Origin: MPNP01 sp963668325
GTDB lineage: Bacteria; Pseudomonadota; Alphaproteobacteria; Rhodobacterales; Rhodobacteraceae
DNA length: 64,000 bases
NCBI GenBank assembly: GCA_963668325.1
Contig: OY764222.1
Coordinates: 2,852,001 to 2,916,000, forward strand
Direction of reading: 5' to 3'
The notes beneath the pieces were generated by a model. The model was not told the DNA's origin, searched no databases, and saw nothing but the letters and a program-made list of their open reading frames with translations. Made by a program: the position numbers and the translations under genes. This document shows positions 36,740 to 46,365 of this stretch, piece by piece. Positions within the stretch are counted from its first letter, which is position 1; each line of letters opens with the position of its first letter.

Positions 36740-37727
36740 AACCCAAGCTGAGAATCTTCCTTTGGTCGAAGTAAAGGATCTGAAAGTGTACTTTCCGATT
36801 TTTGCCGGGGTTTTGAGACGGAAAGTAGGTGAAGTCAAAGCTGTGGATAAAGTTTCACTAGATATTATGAAAGGTGAAACACTTGGTTTGGTAGGAGAAT
36901 CGGGGTGTGGCAAAACCACGACTGGCAGGGCAATTTTGCGGTTGAATGACATAACGGACGGAACGATCAGGATCAAGGGAAAATACATTCATAAATCTTC
37001 AACCGCTGAAATCAGAAAAATTCGCCCGACAATGCAAATGATCTTTCAGGACCCACAGGAATCACTTAATCCAAGAATGACGGTATCCTCCATTATTTCA
37101 GAGCCGTTGACCGAACACCAAAAGCTGACAAAACAAGAAAAGGAGGATCGCGTTTTTGACCTCATGGATTCGGTCGGCTTGAATAGAGATTTCTCTACAC
37201 GTTATCCTCATGAATTTTCAGGGGGACAAAGACAACGTATTGGAATCGCTCGGGCCCTGGCCTTGAACCCAGAACTGATTATATGTGATGAGCCTATCGC
37301 AGCCTTGGATGTTTCAATCCAGGCCCAGGTTGTAAATTTATTGGAAGATTTGCAGGAACAGAGGAATCTAACCTACCTGTTTATAAGTCATGACTTGGGA
37401 ATGGTAAGACATATTGCCACACGGGTTGCTGTAATGTATTTGGGGCAAATTGTCGAAATTGGCAAAAGCGAGTATCTATATTCCTCCCCTCTACATCCCT
37501 ACACCGAAGCATTGCTCTCCGCGGTTCCTGAGGCTGATCCTGAAATTGAAAGAACAAGAAAGGCTATCGTCCTCACGGGTGATGTGCCCTCACCAGCCAA
37601 TCCACCCGAAGGATGTAATTTTTGCAATCGATGCCCCAAGGCATTTGACATCTGCCATAAGGTAGAACCTACACTAACTGAAATTGAACCTGGACGGTTC
37701 GTTTCATGCCACCTCTATAATGGCTAG
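36732..37727 (+). CDS. dppF: Peptide ABC transporter ATPase (DppF/OppF)
   Basis: A 331-residue ATPase. I start it at TTG 36732 (MAETQAENLPLVEVKDLKVYF), preceded by GAGGGAGAG and overlapping the dppD stop by 8 bp; an earlier start would put more of the gene inside dppD. Walker A GESGCGKTT, signature FSGGQRQRIGIARALALNP, Walker B IICDEPIAALD and a C-terminal Cys cluster (CNFCNRCPKAFDIC) are present. Confidence 0.92.
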   Translation: MAETQAENLPLVEVKDLKVYFPIFAGVLRRKVGEVKAVDKVSLDIMKGETLGLVGESGCGKTTTGRAILRLNDITDGTIRIKGKYIHKSSTAEIRKIRPTMQMIFQDPQESLNPRMTVSSIISEPLTEHQKLTKQEKEDRVFDLMDSVGLNRDFSTRYPHEFSGGQRQRIGIARALALNPELIICDEPIAALDVSIQAQVVNLLEDLQEQRNLTYLFISHDLGMVRHIATRVAVMYLGQIVEIGKSEYLYSSPLHPYTEALLSAVPEADPEIERTRKAIVLTGDVPSPANPPEGCNFCNRCPKAFDICHKVEPTLTEIEPGRFVSCHLYNG

Positions 37728-37777
37728 TGTGTAATTGTGGGTAACCACAATGCCGTAATTTGAAGAAAGGAAAAAAT

Positions 37778-39466
37778 ATGAGAAAATTATTTATTATCAC
37801 CCTAGCACTGATCACGATGGCAACATCGGGGTATGCAATGCGAGGTTCCTCAGGCCATGTGAATATTCTTTATTGGCAGGCCCCATCAATTCTGAATCCC
37901 TATCTTTCCGGGGGGACCAAGGAGATTGAGGCCGCTTCGCTGGTCGTTGAGCCTTTGGCCCGATACGATGAAAATGGGAATTTAGTTCCCTGGCTGGCTG
38001 ATTCTATACCAACCACCGAGAATGGTGGCGTATCGGCAGATCTCAAATCCATTACCTGGAATATCAGTGCGGGTTTGGTCTGGTCTGATGGATCTCCATT
38101 TACTGCCGCTGATGTCGTGTTCACCTATGAATATTGTACCCATCCTGAAGGTGGTTGTGCTCAAGGACAAAAATTCGAGGATGTTGTTTCCGTTGAAGCC
38201 TTGGATGACTTGACGGTAAAGGTAACTTTTGCGGTTGAAAAACCCTTCCCCTATGGTCCTTTCGTTGGGGCCCAGGCGCCAATCATCCAAAAAGCCCAGT
38301 TTGAAAATTGTCTTGGTACGGCCGCCCCTGGTTGCACAGATCAGAACTTCATGCCTTTGGGCACTGGTCCTTATGTTGTCACCGAGTTCCGACCCAATGA
38401 TGTTATTTCCATGGAAGCCAATCCCAATTATCGGGATCCAAACAAACCTGGTTTTGGAACCTTGACATTCAAGGGTGGTGGAGATGCCACGGCTGCCGGG
38501 CGGGCCGTGCTGGAAACTGGTGAGTTTGATTATGCCTGGAATCTGCAGTTAGCGCCACAGGTTCTTCAGCAAATGTCCGAGGCCGGCAAAGGCCAGGTAA
38601 TTTCAGCCTTTGGTACTGCCGTTGAAAGAATTATGGTCAACATGACAGATCCTTCACCTGATCGAGGTGAAGCTAGGTCTACTCGTGCCCATGCACATCC
38701 ATTTCTGTCAGATTTTAATGTCAGGAAGGCACTTTCCCTGGCCATTGATCGGAATATTCTGAATGAGATCGGGTATGGTATTACCGGCAAACCAACATGT
38801 AATGTTGTTCCGGCACCGGCAATCTATGCTTCTACGGCAAATGATGGCTGCCTGGTTCAAGACATGGACATGGCCAAGCAATTACTTGATGATGCTGGTT
38901 GGGTTGTTGGTAGTGATGGTGTTCGTGAGAAGGATGGAATGCGATTATCTGTTCTTTATCAAACTTCGACCAATGCCGTACGACAGGATTTCCAGGCTCT
39001 GATTAAGCAATGGTGGTCAGAAATCGGCGTTGAAACGGAATTGCGAAATCTTGATGCATCAGTTTTCTTTGGTGGCGATCCAGGAAGTCCTGATACGTTC
39101 CAGAAGTTTTTTGCTGACCTGGAAATGTACACCAACATTTTCGATGGTACTGACCCGGAACCCTACTTCAACCTGTGGAAATGTGGTCGTGAACCATCAC
39201 CCGAAAATGGTTGGCAAGGTGGCAACATCCCACGTTATTGTGATGAGAATTATGATGCAAATCTAGCTGAACTTGCCAAAACAGGTGATTTGAACCGAAG
39301 GATCGAGTTGTCCAAAGCTTTGAATGATCAGTTGATGCAAGAATACATCATGATACCCTTGATCCATCGTGGCCGAGTTTCAGCCCATTCCAATTCTCTT
39401 GGTGGAGTTGTTCTGAATCCATGGGATTCCGAACTCTGGAATATTGCTGATTGGCACAGGAAATAA
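37778..39466 (+). CDS. Peptide ABC transporter substrate-binding protein
   Basis: A 562-residue SBP_bac_5 family protein. ATG 37778 has AAGGA upstream and begins the signal peptide MRKLFIITLALITMATSGYA. The fold marker LVVEPLARYDENGNLVPWLADS and WSDGSPFTAADVVFTYEY are typical of DppA/OppA proteins. Six Cys residues (for example THPEGGCAQGQ, ENCLGTAAPGC, CNVVP) suggest disulphides. It lies between the ATPases and permeases, and a strong hairpin directly after it likely keeps its expression above that of the permeases. Confidence 0.93.
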   Translation: MRKLFIITLALITMATSGYAMRGSSGHVNILYWQAPSILNPYLSGGTKEIEAASLVVEPLARYDENGNLVPWLADSIPTTENGGVSADLKSITWNISAGLVWSDGSPFTAADVVFTYEYCTHPEGGCAQGQKFEDVVSVEALDDLTVKVTFAVEKPFPYGPFVGAQAPIIQKAQFENCLGTAAPGCTDQNFMPLGTGPYVVTEFRPNDVISMEANPNYRDPNKPGFGTLTFKGGGDATAAGRAVLETGEFDYAWNLQLAPQVLQQMSEAGKGQVISAFGTAVERIMVNMTDPSPDRGEARSTRAHAHPFLSDFNVRKALSLAIDRNILNEIGYGITGKPTCNVVPAPAIYASTANDGCLVQDMDMAKQLLDDAGWVVGSDGVREKDGMRLSVLYQTSTNAVRQDFQALIKQWWSEIGVETELRNLDASVFFGGDPGSPDTFQKFFADLEMYTNIFDGTDPEPYFNLWKCGREPSPENGWQGGNIPRYCDENYDANLAELAKTGDLNRRIELSKALNDQLMQEYIMIPLIHRGRVSAHSNSLGGVVLNPWDSELWNIADWHRK

Positions 39467-39478
39467 GCCAAAACACTA

Positions 39479-39510
39479 GAGGCTCAGGGTTAAGACCCTG
39501 AGCCTCTTTC
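39479..39510 (+). terminator. Hairpin attenuator between binding protein and permeases
   Basis: A perfect 12-bp stem GAGGCTCAGGGT (39479-39490) / ACCCTGAGCCTC (39495-39506) with loop TAAG, followed only by TTTC. As the downstream permease genes continue the operon, this likely acts as a partial terminator or mRNA-stabilising stem that raises binding-protein over permease levels. Confidence 0.8.
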
Positions 39511-39551
39511 ACCGGTAGGCATCCCTTTTTAGTTTTTCCTGAAATAGCATA

Positions 39552-40559
39552 ATGTTCAATTACACCATCAGAAGAACTCTATTGGCAATTCCGACATTGT
39601 TTTTCATCAGTTTGGTATTGTTCCTGTTGCTTGATTTGGCACCAGGCGACCCTACCGCCCAGTTGCCCTTGACCATTCCTCCCGAAGTCCGAGAAAAAAT
39701 CCGGCTTGCCTTGGGATTGGGTGAGCCCTTTCACATTCGGTTTCTACTATGGCTTGAGCAATTCTTTATCAACGAACCACTTCACTTTCTGACAGAGGTG
39801 ACGGGTGTTGATTTCTCAGGGGACCGGCAAAGGGTTATTTCCTGGCAGTCCAGATCACCGGTAATGGATATTGTTATTCAAAGACTTCCCCAGACATTGT
39901 GGGTTGTCGGAATGTCTTATGTTATCGGCACCATAATTGCCTTACCCATAGGAATTATTTCTGCCTATCGACAGTACAGCTGGTTTGACCAGATTGGAAC
40001 ATTTGTTTCCATGGTTGGATTTTCGATCCCAACCTTTTTCACTGGGGTATTACTCATTGTAATTTTTTCGGTTCAATTGGGTTGGTTTCCCTCCATTTAT
40101 GATACCACACACGTCGTTAATGATTGGAGCAGTTTGATCGTTCAGATCAAGCAGATGATAATGCCTACCATGGTGCTTGCGCTTTACAATGCCGCCCAGA
40201 TTAGCCGCTTCATGCGAGCATCCATGCTGGATAATCTAAACCAGGACTATGTCCGTACTGCCAGGGCCAAAGGATTACGCGAAAATGTTGTTCTTCTGGT
40301 CCATGTTCTGAGGAATTCCATGATCCCAGTTGTCACTGTTATTGCCATAGGAGTTCCAACTGTCTTCGGTGGTGCTATCATTACTGAACAGGTCTTTAAG
40401 GTAAACGGGCTTGGCCAGCTTCTTATTACGGCTATCCAGGCCAATGATATACCCATGGTTCAAACCTTGACCTTTATTTTTGCAGTGCTGATTGTTCTCT
40501 TCAATCTTATAGCGGACATTTTGTACGGCATCCTTGATCCAAGGATTCGCTATGAGTGA
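39552..40559 (+). CDS. dppB: Peptide ABC transporter permease (DppB)
   Basis: A 335-residue membrane protein with about six helices and the DppB N terminus (TIRRTLLAIPTLFFISLVLFLLLDLAPGDP). The EAA-loop region reads RASMLDNLNQDYVRTARAKGLRENVVLLVHVLRNSMIPV. It overlaps the dppC start by 8 bp. Confidence 0.94.
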   Translation: MFNYTIRRTLLAIPTLFFISLVLFLLLDLAPGDPTAQLPLTIPPEVREKIRLALGLGEPFHIRFLLWLEQFFINEPLHFLTEVTGVDFSGDRQRVISWQSRSPVMDIVIQRLPQTLWVVGMSYVIGTIIALPIGIISAYRQYSWFDQIGTFVSMVGFSIPTFFTGVLLIVIFSVQLGWFPSIYDTTHVVNDWSSLIVQIKQMIMPTMVLALYNAAQISRFMRASMLDNLNQDYVRTARAKGLRENVVLLVHVLRNSMIPVVTVIAIGVPTVFGGAIITEQVFKVNGLGQLLITAIQANDIPMVQTLTFIFAVLIVLFNLIADILYGILDPRIRYE

Positions 40560-41463
40560 TATGAGCACCAATTCATTGCAATCCGCTCCTTCGTCTCAAT
40601 GGAGGGATATCTGGGATCAATTTAAAACCCATCGGGGTGCTTTATTTGGTGCTATTTTCTTTTTGTTTATTTTGGGCGCTGTATTCCTGGGGCCCTATTT
40701 CTGGACCCTAGATTCCCAATACATTGATATTCTTTCCCGAGATCAGGGCATGAGTTTTGCCCATCCTATGGGAACTGACCAATTGGGGAGAGATACTTTT
40801 GCCCGGATACTAGTTGGCGGACAAACAACTGTAGCAGTGGGTATCACTGCCATGCTACTTTCCCTTATTCTGGGGACATTGGTAGGAGTCTTGGCTGGCT
40901 TTGTAAAGTGGCTGGACGGGCCTTTGATGCGACTGACTGATTTATTCCTTGCCTTGCCAATCCTGCCTCTACTTCTGGTCATTATATTACTTTTCAGGGA
41001 TCCCTTGAGGGCTGCCTTTGGACCGGAAACCGGGATATTTATCCTGATTGTCTTTGTTATCGGGATTACCAGCTGGATGCAGGCAGCAAGGATTGTCAGA
41101 GGAGATGTCCTGACCATTAAGGAAAGGGAGTTTGTGTTGGCTGCCAAATCAATTGGAACTCCATCAAGCAGGATTATCCTCCGGCACATCTTACCTAATG
41201 TACTGTCCCCGATAATGGTTTCGGCAACGATAGGTATTGCCAATGCCATAATTACTGAATCAGCCCTTTCCTTTCTTGGATTAGGCTTCCCCTCGGATTT
41301 TCCAACCTGGGGAAGATTGTTGTTTGATGCGACTGATTATCTGCAGAGTTTTCCTGAAAGGGTCTTGTGGCCAGGTATCGCCATATCCTTCACGGTGCTT
41401 TCAGTCAACTATCTGGGTGATGGCCTCCGGGATGCTTTGGACCCAAGGATACGAGGACGTTAA
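40552..41463 (+). CDS. dppC: Peptide ABC transporter permease (DppC)
   Basis: A 303-residue permease. ATG 40552 overlaps the dppB stop (ATGAGTGA); ATG 40561 is an alternative. Typical DppC features are the N-terminal cytoplasmic helix and TM1, HPMGTDQLGRDTFARILVGGQTTVAVG, and the EAA region AREFVLAAKSIGTPSSRIILRHILPN-like sequence. It completes a DFABC-type importer. Confidence 0.94.
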   Translation: MSDMSTNSLQSAPSSQWRDIWDQFKTHRGALFGAIFFLFILGAVFLGPYFWTLDSQYIDILSRDQGMSFAHPMGTDQLGRDTFARILVGGQTTVAVGITAMLLSLILGTLVGVLAGFVKWLDGPLMRLTDLFLALPILPLLLVIILLFRDPLRAAFGPETGIFILIVFVIGITSWMQAARIVRGDVLTIKEREFVLAAKSIGTPSSRIILRHILPNVLSPIMVSATIGIANAIITESALSFLGLGFPSDFPTWGRLLFDATDYLQSFPERVLWPGIAISFTVLSVNYLGDGLRDALDPRIRGR

Positions 41464-41483
41464 AACTCGTAACCAACCAGGGA

Positions 41484-42941
41484 TCAGGTAATTAAGGCAA
41501 GCAATTTGTTCACCGAATCCTTGGCATCACCAAAGAACATTCGGGTATTTTCCTTAAAAAACAGGGAATTTTCAATGCCGGAATAGCCGGTACCCTGTCC
41601 CCTTTTCGAAACAATAACCTGGTTTGCTTTCCAGACCTCCAATACCGGCATGCCTGCTATCGGTGAATTGGGGTCTTCCTGGGCAGCAGGGTTTACAATG
41701 TCGTTAGATCCGACAATGATCGCCAGATCTGTATTGGGAAAATCCTCATTGATTTCATCCATTTCCAGGACGATGTCATAAGGAACCTTGGCTTCGGCCA
41801 AAAGTACGTTCATATGGCCTGGAAGCCTTCCGGCAACTGGGTGTATGGCAAACCTGACTTTCTTACCTTGGCTTACCAGCCTTTGGGTCAATTCACTGAT
41901 TGGTCCTTGGGCCTGGGCAACCGCCATCCCATACCCTGGAACGATAATAATGCTATCAGCATCCGAGATCAGGCTTCCAACACCATCAGCATCTATGGCA
42001 ATCTGTTCACCTCCCACACTCTGAAGAGCTTCACCACTTCCGCCAAAACCACCTAGAATGACACTTACGAAGTTTCGGTTCATGGCTCGACACATAATAT
42101 AGGAAAGGATAGCTCCAGAAGAACCAACCAATGCACCTGTTACAATCAACAGATCATTGCTCAAGGTGAAACCAATGGCAGCAGCGGCCCAACCAGAGTA
42201 GGAATTAAGCATGGAAACTACAACGGGCATATCGGCACCACCAATACCCATGATGAGCAAAACCCCTATAACTCCCGACAAAATGGAAACATAAACAAGG
42301 AGATCAACTCCCTCATCACCAACAAAGTACAGATAGCCTAGCACAACACAGGCCAGCAATAGGAGAATGTTCCAAAGGTGCCCACCAGGAAATTTGAAGG
42401 GTTTGCTGGTTATCCTTCCAGCCAATTTTCCAAAGGCAATTACCGATCCGGTGAAGGTAATAGCCCCAATAAATACCCCCAGGAGGACCTCAATCTTCAG
42501 AATCTTAATCTCAACAGCATCCTTGGAAATGATTTTCTGGGCAAAGCCAAAAAGTTCATGGTTATTGTCCAGCACTTGTACGGTCTCAAGAACAATTTGA
42601 GCATTAATACCGGTAAATACTGCAGCCAACCCAACAAACGAATGCAATGCCGCCACAAGTTGTGGCATTCCAGTCATTTCAACTCTTTGGGCTACAACGA
42701 TGCCAATTACTGCACCTACGAGGAGAGAGGCTCCAATAATTTCAACATTCTGGATACCAAGCCAACTTCCTTCTGAGACAAATGCGATGGAACCTAATGT
42801 GGAAAGGACTGCAATTCCCATTCCCACCATGCCATACCAGATTGCCCTTTTGGCCTTTTCCTGGTTGGACAAACCGCCTAGGGAAAGGATGAACAGAACT
42901 GATGCTGCAATATAAATAGCAGCTAATAATCCTTCCGACAT
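41484..42941 (-). CDS. pntB: NAD(P) transhydrogenase subunit beta
   Basis: A 485-residue membrane protein: about nine transmembrane helices followed by the NADP(H)-binding domain III from about residue 300 (IIVPGYGMAVAQAQGPISELT, SNDIVNPAAQEDPNSPIAGMPVLEVWKA, KRGQGTGYSGIENSLFF). With PntA it couples proton translocation to hydride transfer from NADH to NADP+. It lies 12 bp after pntA. Confidence 0.96.
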   Translation of the reverse strand: MSEGLLAAIYIAASVLFILSLGGLSNQEKAKRAIWYGMVGMGIAVLSTLGSIAFVSEGSWLGIQNVEIIGASLLVGAVIGIVVAQRVEMTGMPQLVAALHSFVGLAAVFTGINAQIVLETVQVLDNNHELFGFAQKIISKDAVEIKILKIEVLLGVFIGAITFTGSVIAFGKLAGRITSKPFKFPGGHLWNILLLLACVVLGYLYFVGDEGVDLLVYVSILSGVIGVLLIMGIGGADMPVVVSMLNSYSGWAAAAIGFTLSNDLLIVTGALVGSSGAILSYIMCRAMNRNFVSVILGGFGGSGEALQSVGGEQIAIDADGVGSLISDADSIIIVPGYGMAVAQAQGPISELTQRLVSQGKKVRFAIHPVAGRLPGHMNVLLAEAKVPYDIVLEMDEINEDFPNTDLAIIVGSNDIVNPAAQEDPNSPIAGMPVLEVWKANQVIVSKRGQGTGYSGIENSLFFKENTRMFFGDAKDSVNKLLALIT

Positions 42942-42953
42942 AACCTTAATTCC

Positions 42954-44516
42954 CTAGCTTCTTTGAAACATGGCCAACATTCTTCTGGTAACATAGAACC
43001 CACCGACAATGTTTATTGTGGCGATAAGAAGAGAAATCCCTGATAGGATCAGGATCGTTGTGTTCAGGGTACCGATCTGGAGGATGGCACCAATGATAAT
43101 TATGCCTGAGATAGCATTTGTTACCGACATTAGAGGTGTATGTAGCGAATGACTGACATTCCAGATAACCTGATAACCAACAAAACAACTCAAAACAAAC
43201 ACGACGAAATGTTGCATAAAACTAACCGGAGCAACCAATCCCAATAAAGCTGTTACGATTCCACCTGCAACCAAAATACTAACTTGTAGCTTGGTATCTT
43301 TTCGAAACTTGTTTAGTTCTGACTGCCTTTTTTCTTCAGGAGTTAATTCCTTTGTTGCTGTCTTGGGCTGTACTGCAATGGCCTGTATTTTAGGCGGAGG
43401 TGGGGGATAGGTAATTTCTCCGTTATGAGTAACTGTGGAACCTCGGATAACATCATCCTCCATATTGAAATATGGAATGCCATTTTTTTCCGGGGTCAAA
43501 TCTGAAAGTAGATGGAAAATATTTGTTGCATACAGAAGTGATGATTGAGTCGCCATTCTGGAAGGAAAGTCCGTGTAACCCACAACAGTAACCTTGTTAT
43601 CTGTTACAATTTTCTTGCCTGGTTGGGTCAAGTCACAATTTCCGCCCTTCTCAGCTGCCAGATCAATGATAACTGAACCAGGTTTCATGGCCTCGACCAT
43701 ATCAGCCAACCATAACTTGGGAGCCCCAACCCCTGGTATCAGGGCTGTGGTAATGACAATGTCTGTCTCGGGAGCAACTTTGCGGAACAATTCCAGTTGT
43801 TTTTCCCTGAATTCCGGCGATGAGGGTTTGGCATAACCACCTGAGCCACTAGCGTCTTCCTCAAAATCCAGGAACAAAAAACCTGCGCCCATGGATTCAA
43901 TTTGCTCGGCCACTTCAGGTCTTACATCAAAGGCCTTAACAATTGCTCCAAGGGAAACAGATGTGCCAATGGCCGACAGGCCAGCAACCCCCGCCCCAAT
44001 GACCAACACCTGTGCGGGCGGCACTTTTCCGGCAGCGGTAACCTGCCCTGTAAAAAATCTCCCAAAATTATTTCCTGCTTCAATGACAGCTCGATAACCT
44101 GCAATGTTAGCCATGGAGGACAAGGCATCCATTTTTTGTGCCCTGGAAATCCTCGGCACCATATCCATGGCCATCAGGGAAACTTTCTTTTCGGCACAAA
44201 GTTCCAATAGATCGGTTCTTTCCTGTGGATAAACAAAGGAAATTACCGTTTTACCTTCAATTAATTCGGAAGTTTGTTCAGAACTCGGTGGATTGACCTT
44301 GACAATTATATCAGATGTATCCCAAAGTTCTTCCGCTGAGGAGACTACCTTGGCACCTGCTTCTTCATAAAGCTTATCTTCGAAGCCAGCAGCCTTACCT
44401 GCCCCAACTTCAATTGCAACATCATAACCGAGTTTGATTATTCGTTTGGTAGAATCAGGAGTAATCGCAATTCGGGCTTCACTCTTGGCGGTTTCCTGTA
44501 CTGTACCAACTCTCAC
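42954..44516 (-). CDS. pntA: NAD(P) transhydrogenase subunit alpha (undivided)
   Basis: A 520-residue undivided alpha subunit: NAD(H)-binding domain I (about 1-375, with VLVIGAGVAGLSAIGTSVSLGA and RVGTVQETAKSEARIAITP), a Pro-rich linker (PPPPPKIQAIAV) and about four C-terminal helices. Many alphaproteobacteria split this into PntAA and PntAB; here it is one chain, as in E. coli. It is followed directly by pntB. The start GTG/ATG region at 44516 yields MRVGTVQE, as expected. Confidence 0.96.
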   Translation of the reverse strand: MRVGTVQETAKSEARIAITPDSTKRIIKLGYDVAIEVGAGKAAGFEDKLYEEAGAKVVSSAEELWDTSDIIVKVNPPSSEQTSELIEGKTVISFVYPQERTDLLELCAEKKVSLMAMDMVPRISRAQKMDALSSMANIAGYRAVIEAGNNFGRFFTGQVTAAGKVPPAQVLVIGAGVAGLSAIGTSVSLGAIVKAFDVRPEVAEQIESMGAGFLFLDFEEDASGSGGYAKPSSPEFREKQLELFRKVAPETDIVITTALIPGVGAPKLWLADMVEAMKPGSVIIDLAAEKGGNCDLTQPGKKIVTDNKVTVVGYTDFPSRMATQSSLLYATNIFHLLSDLTPEKNGIPYFNMEDDVIRGSTVTHNGEITYPPPPPKIQAIAVQPKTATKELTPEEKRQSELNKFRKDTKLQVSILVAGGIVTALLGLVAPVSFMQHFVVFVLSCFVGYQVIWNVSHSLHTPLMSVTNAISGIIIIGAILQIGTLNTTILILSGISLLIATINIVGGFYVTRRMLAMFQRS

Positions 44517-45025
44517 GACACTAACACCTACACTATCAGTCTATTACTGCATCCAACTCGAAATATTGAATTCTTCTATATAAGTAATGAAGAATCCTCA
44601 AATGATTTACACCATATCCTTCAAACTAAAACAGATATTTAACCAATTTACTGTGGAAAACAACTTTCCGAAGATAACATTAGAAAAATCCATCTTTAAA
44701 AATAATTCAAGTCATTCTTTGTAAACAATCAATTCGGCTATAATGAATGTCAGAACAGTTGGATGGTAATATTCCTGGTCATGACCTCGTTTCATAGCAC
44801 TATCTAATGCCAGCACCCAATTCTGGTTGAGATATTATCTTCCCAAGAAGGATTTGACCAGATTCGATAATATTTCAAACCTTGGTCTATAAACCCTTTT
44901 GATATTTGTAATTTTTTTGTTGATACCGACAAACTATAAGCTTCGTATTATGAGTTATAAATACCCTTTCTATAAATCAAATAACTCCTATATTATGATT
45001 TATAAAATTAAAGGTATAAATCAAA
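44517..45025. other. Intergenic between pntA and the Fic gene
   Basis: About 510 bp of very AT-rich sequence between divergent genes. The proximal part must carry the pnt promoter. The right end carries tandem direct repeats just before the Fic start (see 44946-45028). No small gene is supported in between. Confidence 0.4.
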
Positions 45026-45028
45026 ATG
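44946..45028 (+). promoter_or_regulatory. Tandem 45-bp repeats at the Fic gene start
   Basis: TATTATGAGTTATAAA (44946-44961) recurs as TATTATGATTTATAAA (44991-45006), and TATAAATCAAA occurs in the second part of both units (44971 and 45016). The period is 45 bp and the second unit abuts the ATG. This layout suggests a repeated operator for autoregulation by the Fic protein, whose C terminus is a winged helix, or by another factor. Confidence 0.5.
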
Positions 45029-46147
45029 TGGAATTGGGAACAAAAAGATTGGCCAAGCTTTAGCTACAATAAGCAGGCTCTTGTCGAGTTTGAAGAACAG
45101 TTTCTTATAAACTCTGGAGTGCACATTGGGGTATTAAAGCACATTTCTGATAATGAAAGAGATTATTTAAAAATTGAATTGCTTAGTGAAGAAGCTCTAA
45201 AAACATCTGAAATCGAAGGTGAGTTCTTGGATAGAGATAGCTTGCAATCCTCTTTTTGTCGGCAATTTGATTTAAAAACAGATTATCGCAAAGTACCACC
45301 AGCAGAGCAAGGAATTGCTTCAATGATGGTCGATCTCTATAATAAATTCGATACTTCATTAACCCATGAACATCTGTGGCAATGGCACAAGATGCTTATC
45401 AATGGGCAACAAAACATTAAAATTGGTGCTTACCGAGATAGTAAAGAAGCCATGAGGGTTGTTTCAGGAGTGGTTTATGACCCCAAGGTACATTTTGAAG
45501 CCCCACCTGCCAATATCATGCACAAGGAGATGGAAGCCTTCATTCGCTGGTTTAACGATTCATCTAAAACGGGAGCAAAACCTTTACCAGCACTCACGAG
45601 ATCTGCAATCGCTCATTTATACTTTGTAAGTATCCACCCATTTGAAGATGGTAACGGTCGTATTGCCAGGGCTATTGCTGAGAAATCTCTTGCACAAAGT
45701 CTAAATCGACCAACCCTAATTTCATTGGCCTATACAATTCAAAATGGCCAAAAAGACTATTACGCAGGTTTAGAACGTAATAACAAAGGAATCGAGATTA
45801 CTGACTGGATTATCTATTTTGCCAAGACCGTTTTAACTGCTCAGGAAAATACTCAAAAGCGAATTGAGTTTATCATAGAGAAAACCAAACTATTTGACAA
45901 GTTCAAAGGAATCATAAACTCCCGACAAGAAAAAGTCATTGAGCGTATGTTAAGCGAAGGAATTAGTGGTTTTAAAGGCGGCTTAAGTGCTAAAAACTAC
46001 AGGTCAATCACATCAACTCCAAGTGCAACGGCAACTCGCGATTTGAACGATTTGGTAGATAAGGGGGCTTTGATAAAAATCGGCCAGCTTAAACACACTC
46101 GCTATTACCTCAATATAGTTGGTCAGTATCCTGAAAAGGCAAAATAA
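45026..46147 (+). CDS. Fic-domain protein (DUF4172-Fic), probable AMPylase
   Basis: A 373-residue protein. The N-terminal DUF4172 domain (about 1-85) contains the inhibitory motif T60-SEIE-G65, matching (S/T)xxxE(G/N). The Fic core follows, with catalytic HPFEDGNGR at 204-212. A C-terminal winged helix (about 300-370, ATATRDLNDLVDKGALIKIG) ends it. Fic enzymes transfer AMP from ATP to target proteins; this is the self-inhibited class with the motif N-terminal to the core. The target is unknown. It stands alone, so it is not an obvious toxin-antitoxin pair. Confidence 0.92.
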   Translation: MWNWEQKDWPSFSYNKQALVEFEEQFLINSGVHIGVLKHISDNERDYLKIELLSEEALKTSEIEGEFLDRDSLQSSFCRQFDLKTDYRKVPPAEQGIASMMVDLYNKFDTSLTHEHLWQWHKMLINGQQNIKIGAYRDSKEAMRVVSGVVYDPKVHFEAPPANIMHKEMEAFIRWFNDSSKTGAKPLPALTRSAIAHLYFVSIHPFEDGNGRIARAIAEKSLAQSLNRPTLISLAYTIQNGQKDYYAGLERNNKGIEITDWIIYFAKTVLTAQENTQKRIEFIIEKTKLFDKFKGIINSRQEKVIERMLSEGISGFKGGLSAKNYRSITSTPSATATRDLNDLVDKGALIKIGQLKHTRYYLNIVGQYPEKAK

Positions 46148-46337
46148 AACAGAAATTATCGGTATAGCTGGAGAATGTTAAATATTTTCTAGTAATCACC
46201 TTTGGATTCTGTGATTGCTGAATTCTGGACAGGCGATAACAATTTAGTGCCCTTGATACCGCAATTCGTTGCACTCCCAACCCTGTATTGATTACCTTTA
46301 CTGTTTTAATTCAGGTAAAAATATTTAAATAGACATC

Positions 46338-46365
46338 TTGACATGTATAAATGTCGTGTTATATA
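46338..46365 (+). promoter_or_regulatory. Promoter and inverted repeat of the MerR-like gene
   Basis: TTGACA (46338-46343), a 16-bp spacer and TATATA (46360-46365). The inverted repeat GACAT (46340-46344) / ATGTC (46351-46355) overlaps the -35 and spacer, a position typical for MerR-type autoregulation. Transcription would begin near ATG 46373, so the mRNA may be leaderless. Confidence 0.5.

Noticed and set aside
44946..45028. CRISPR-like array
   Set aside because: Only two imperfect units with no spacers of constant size and no cas genes.
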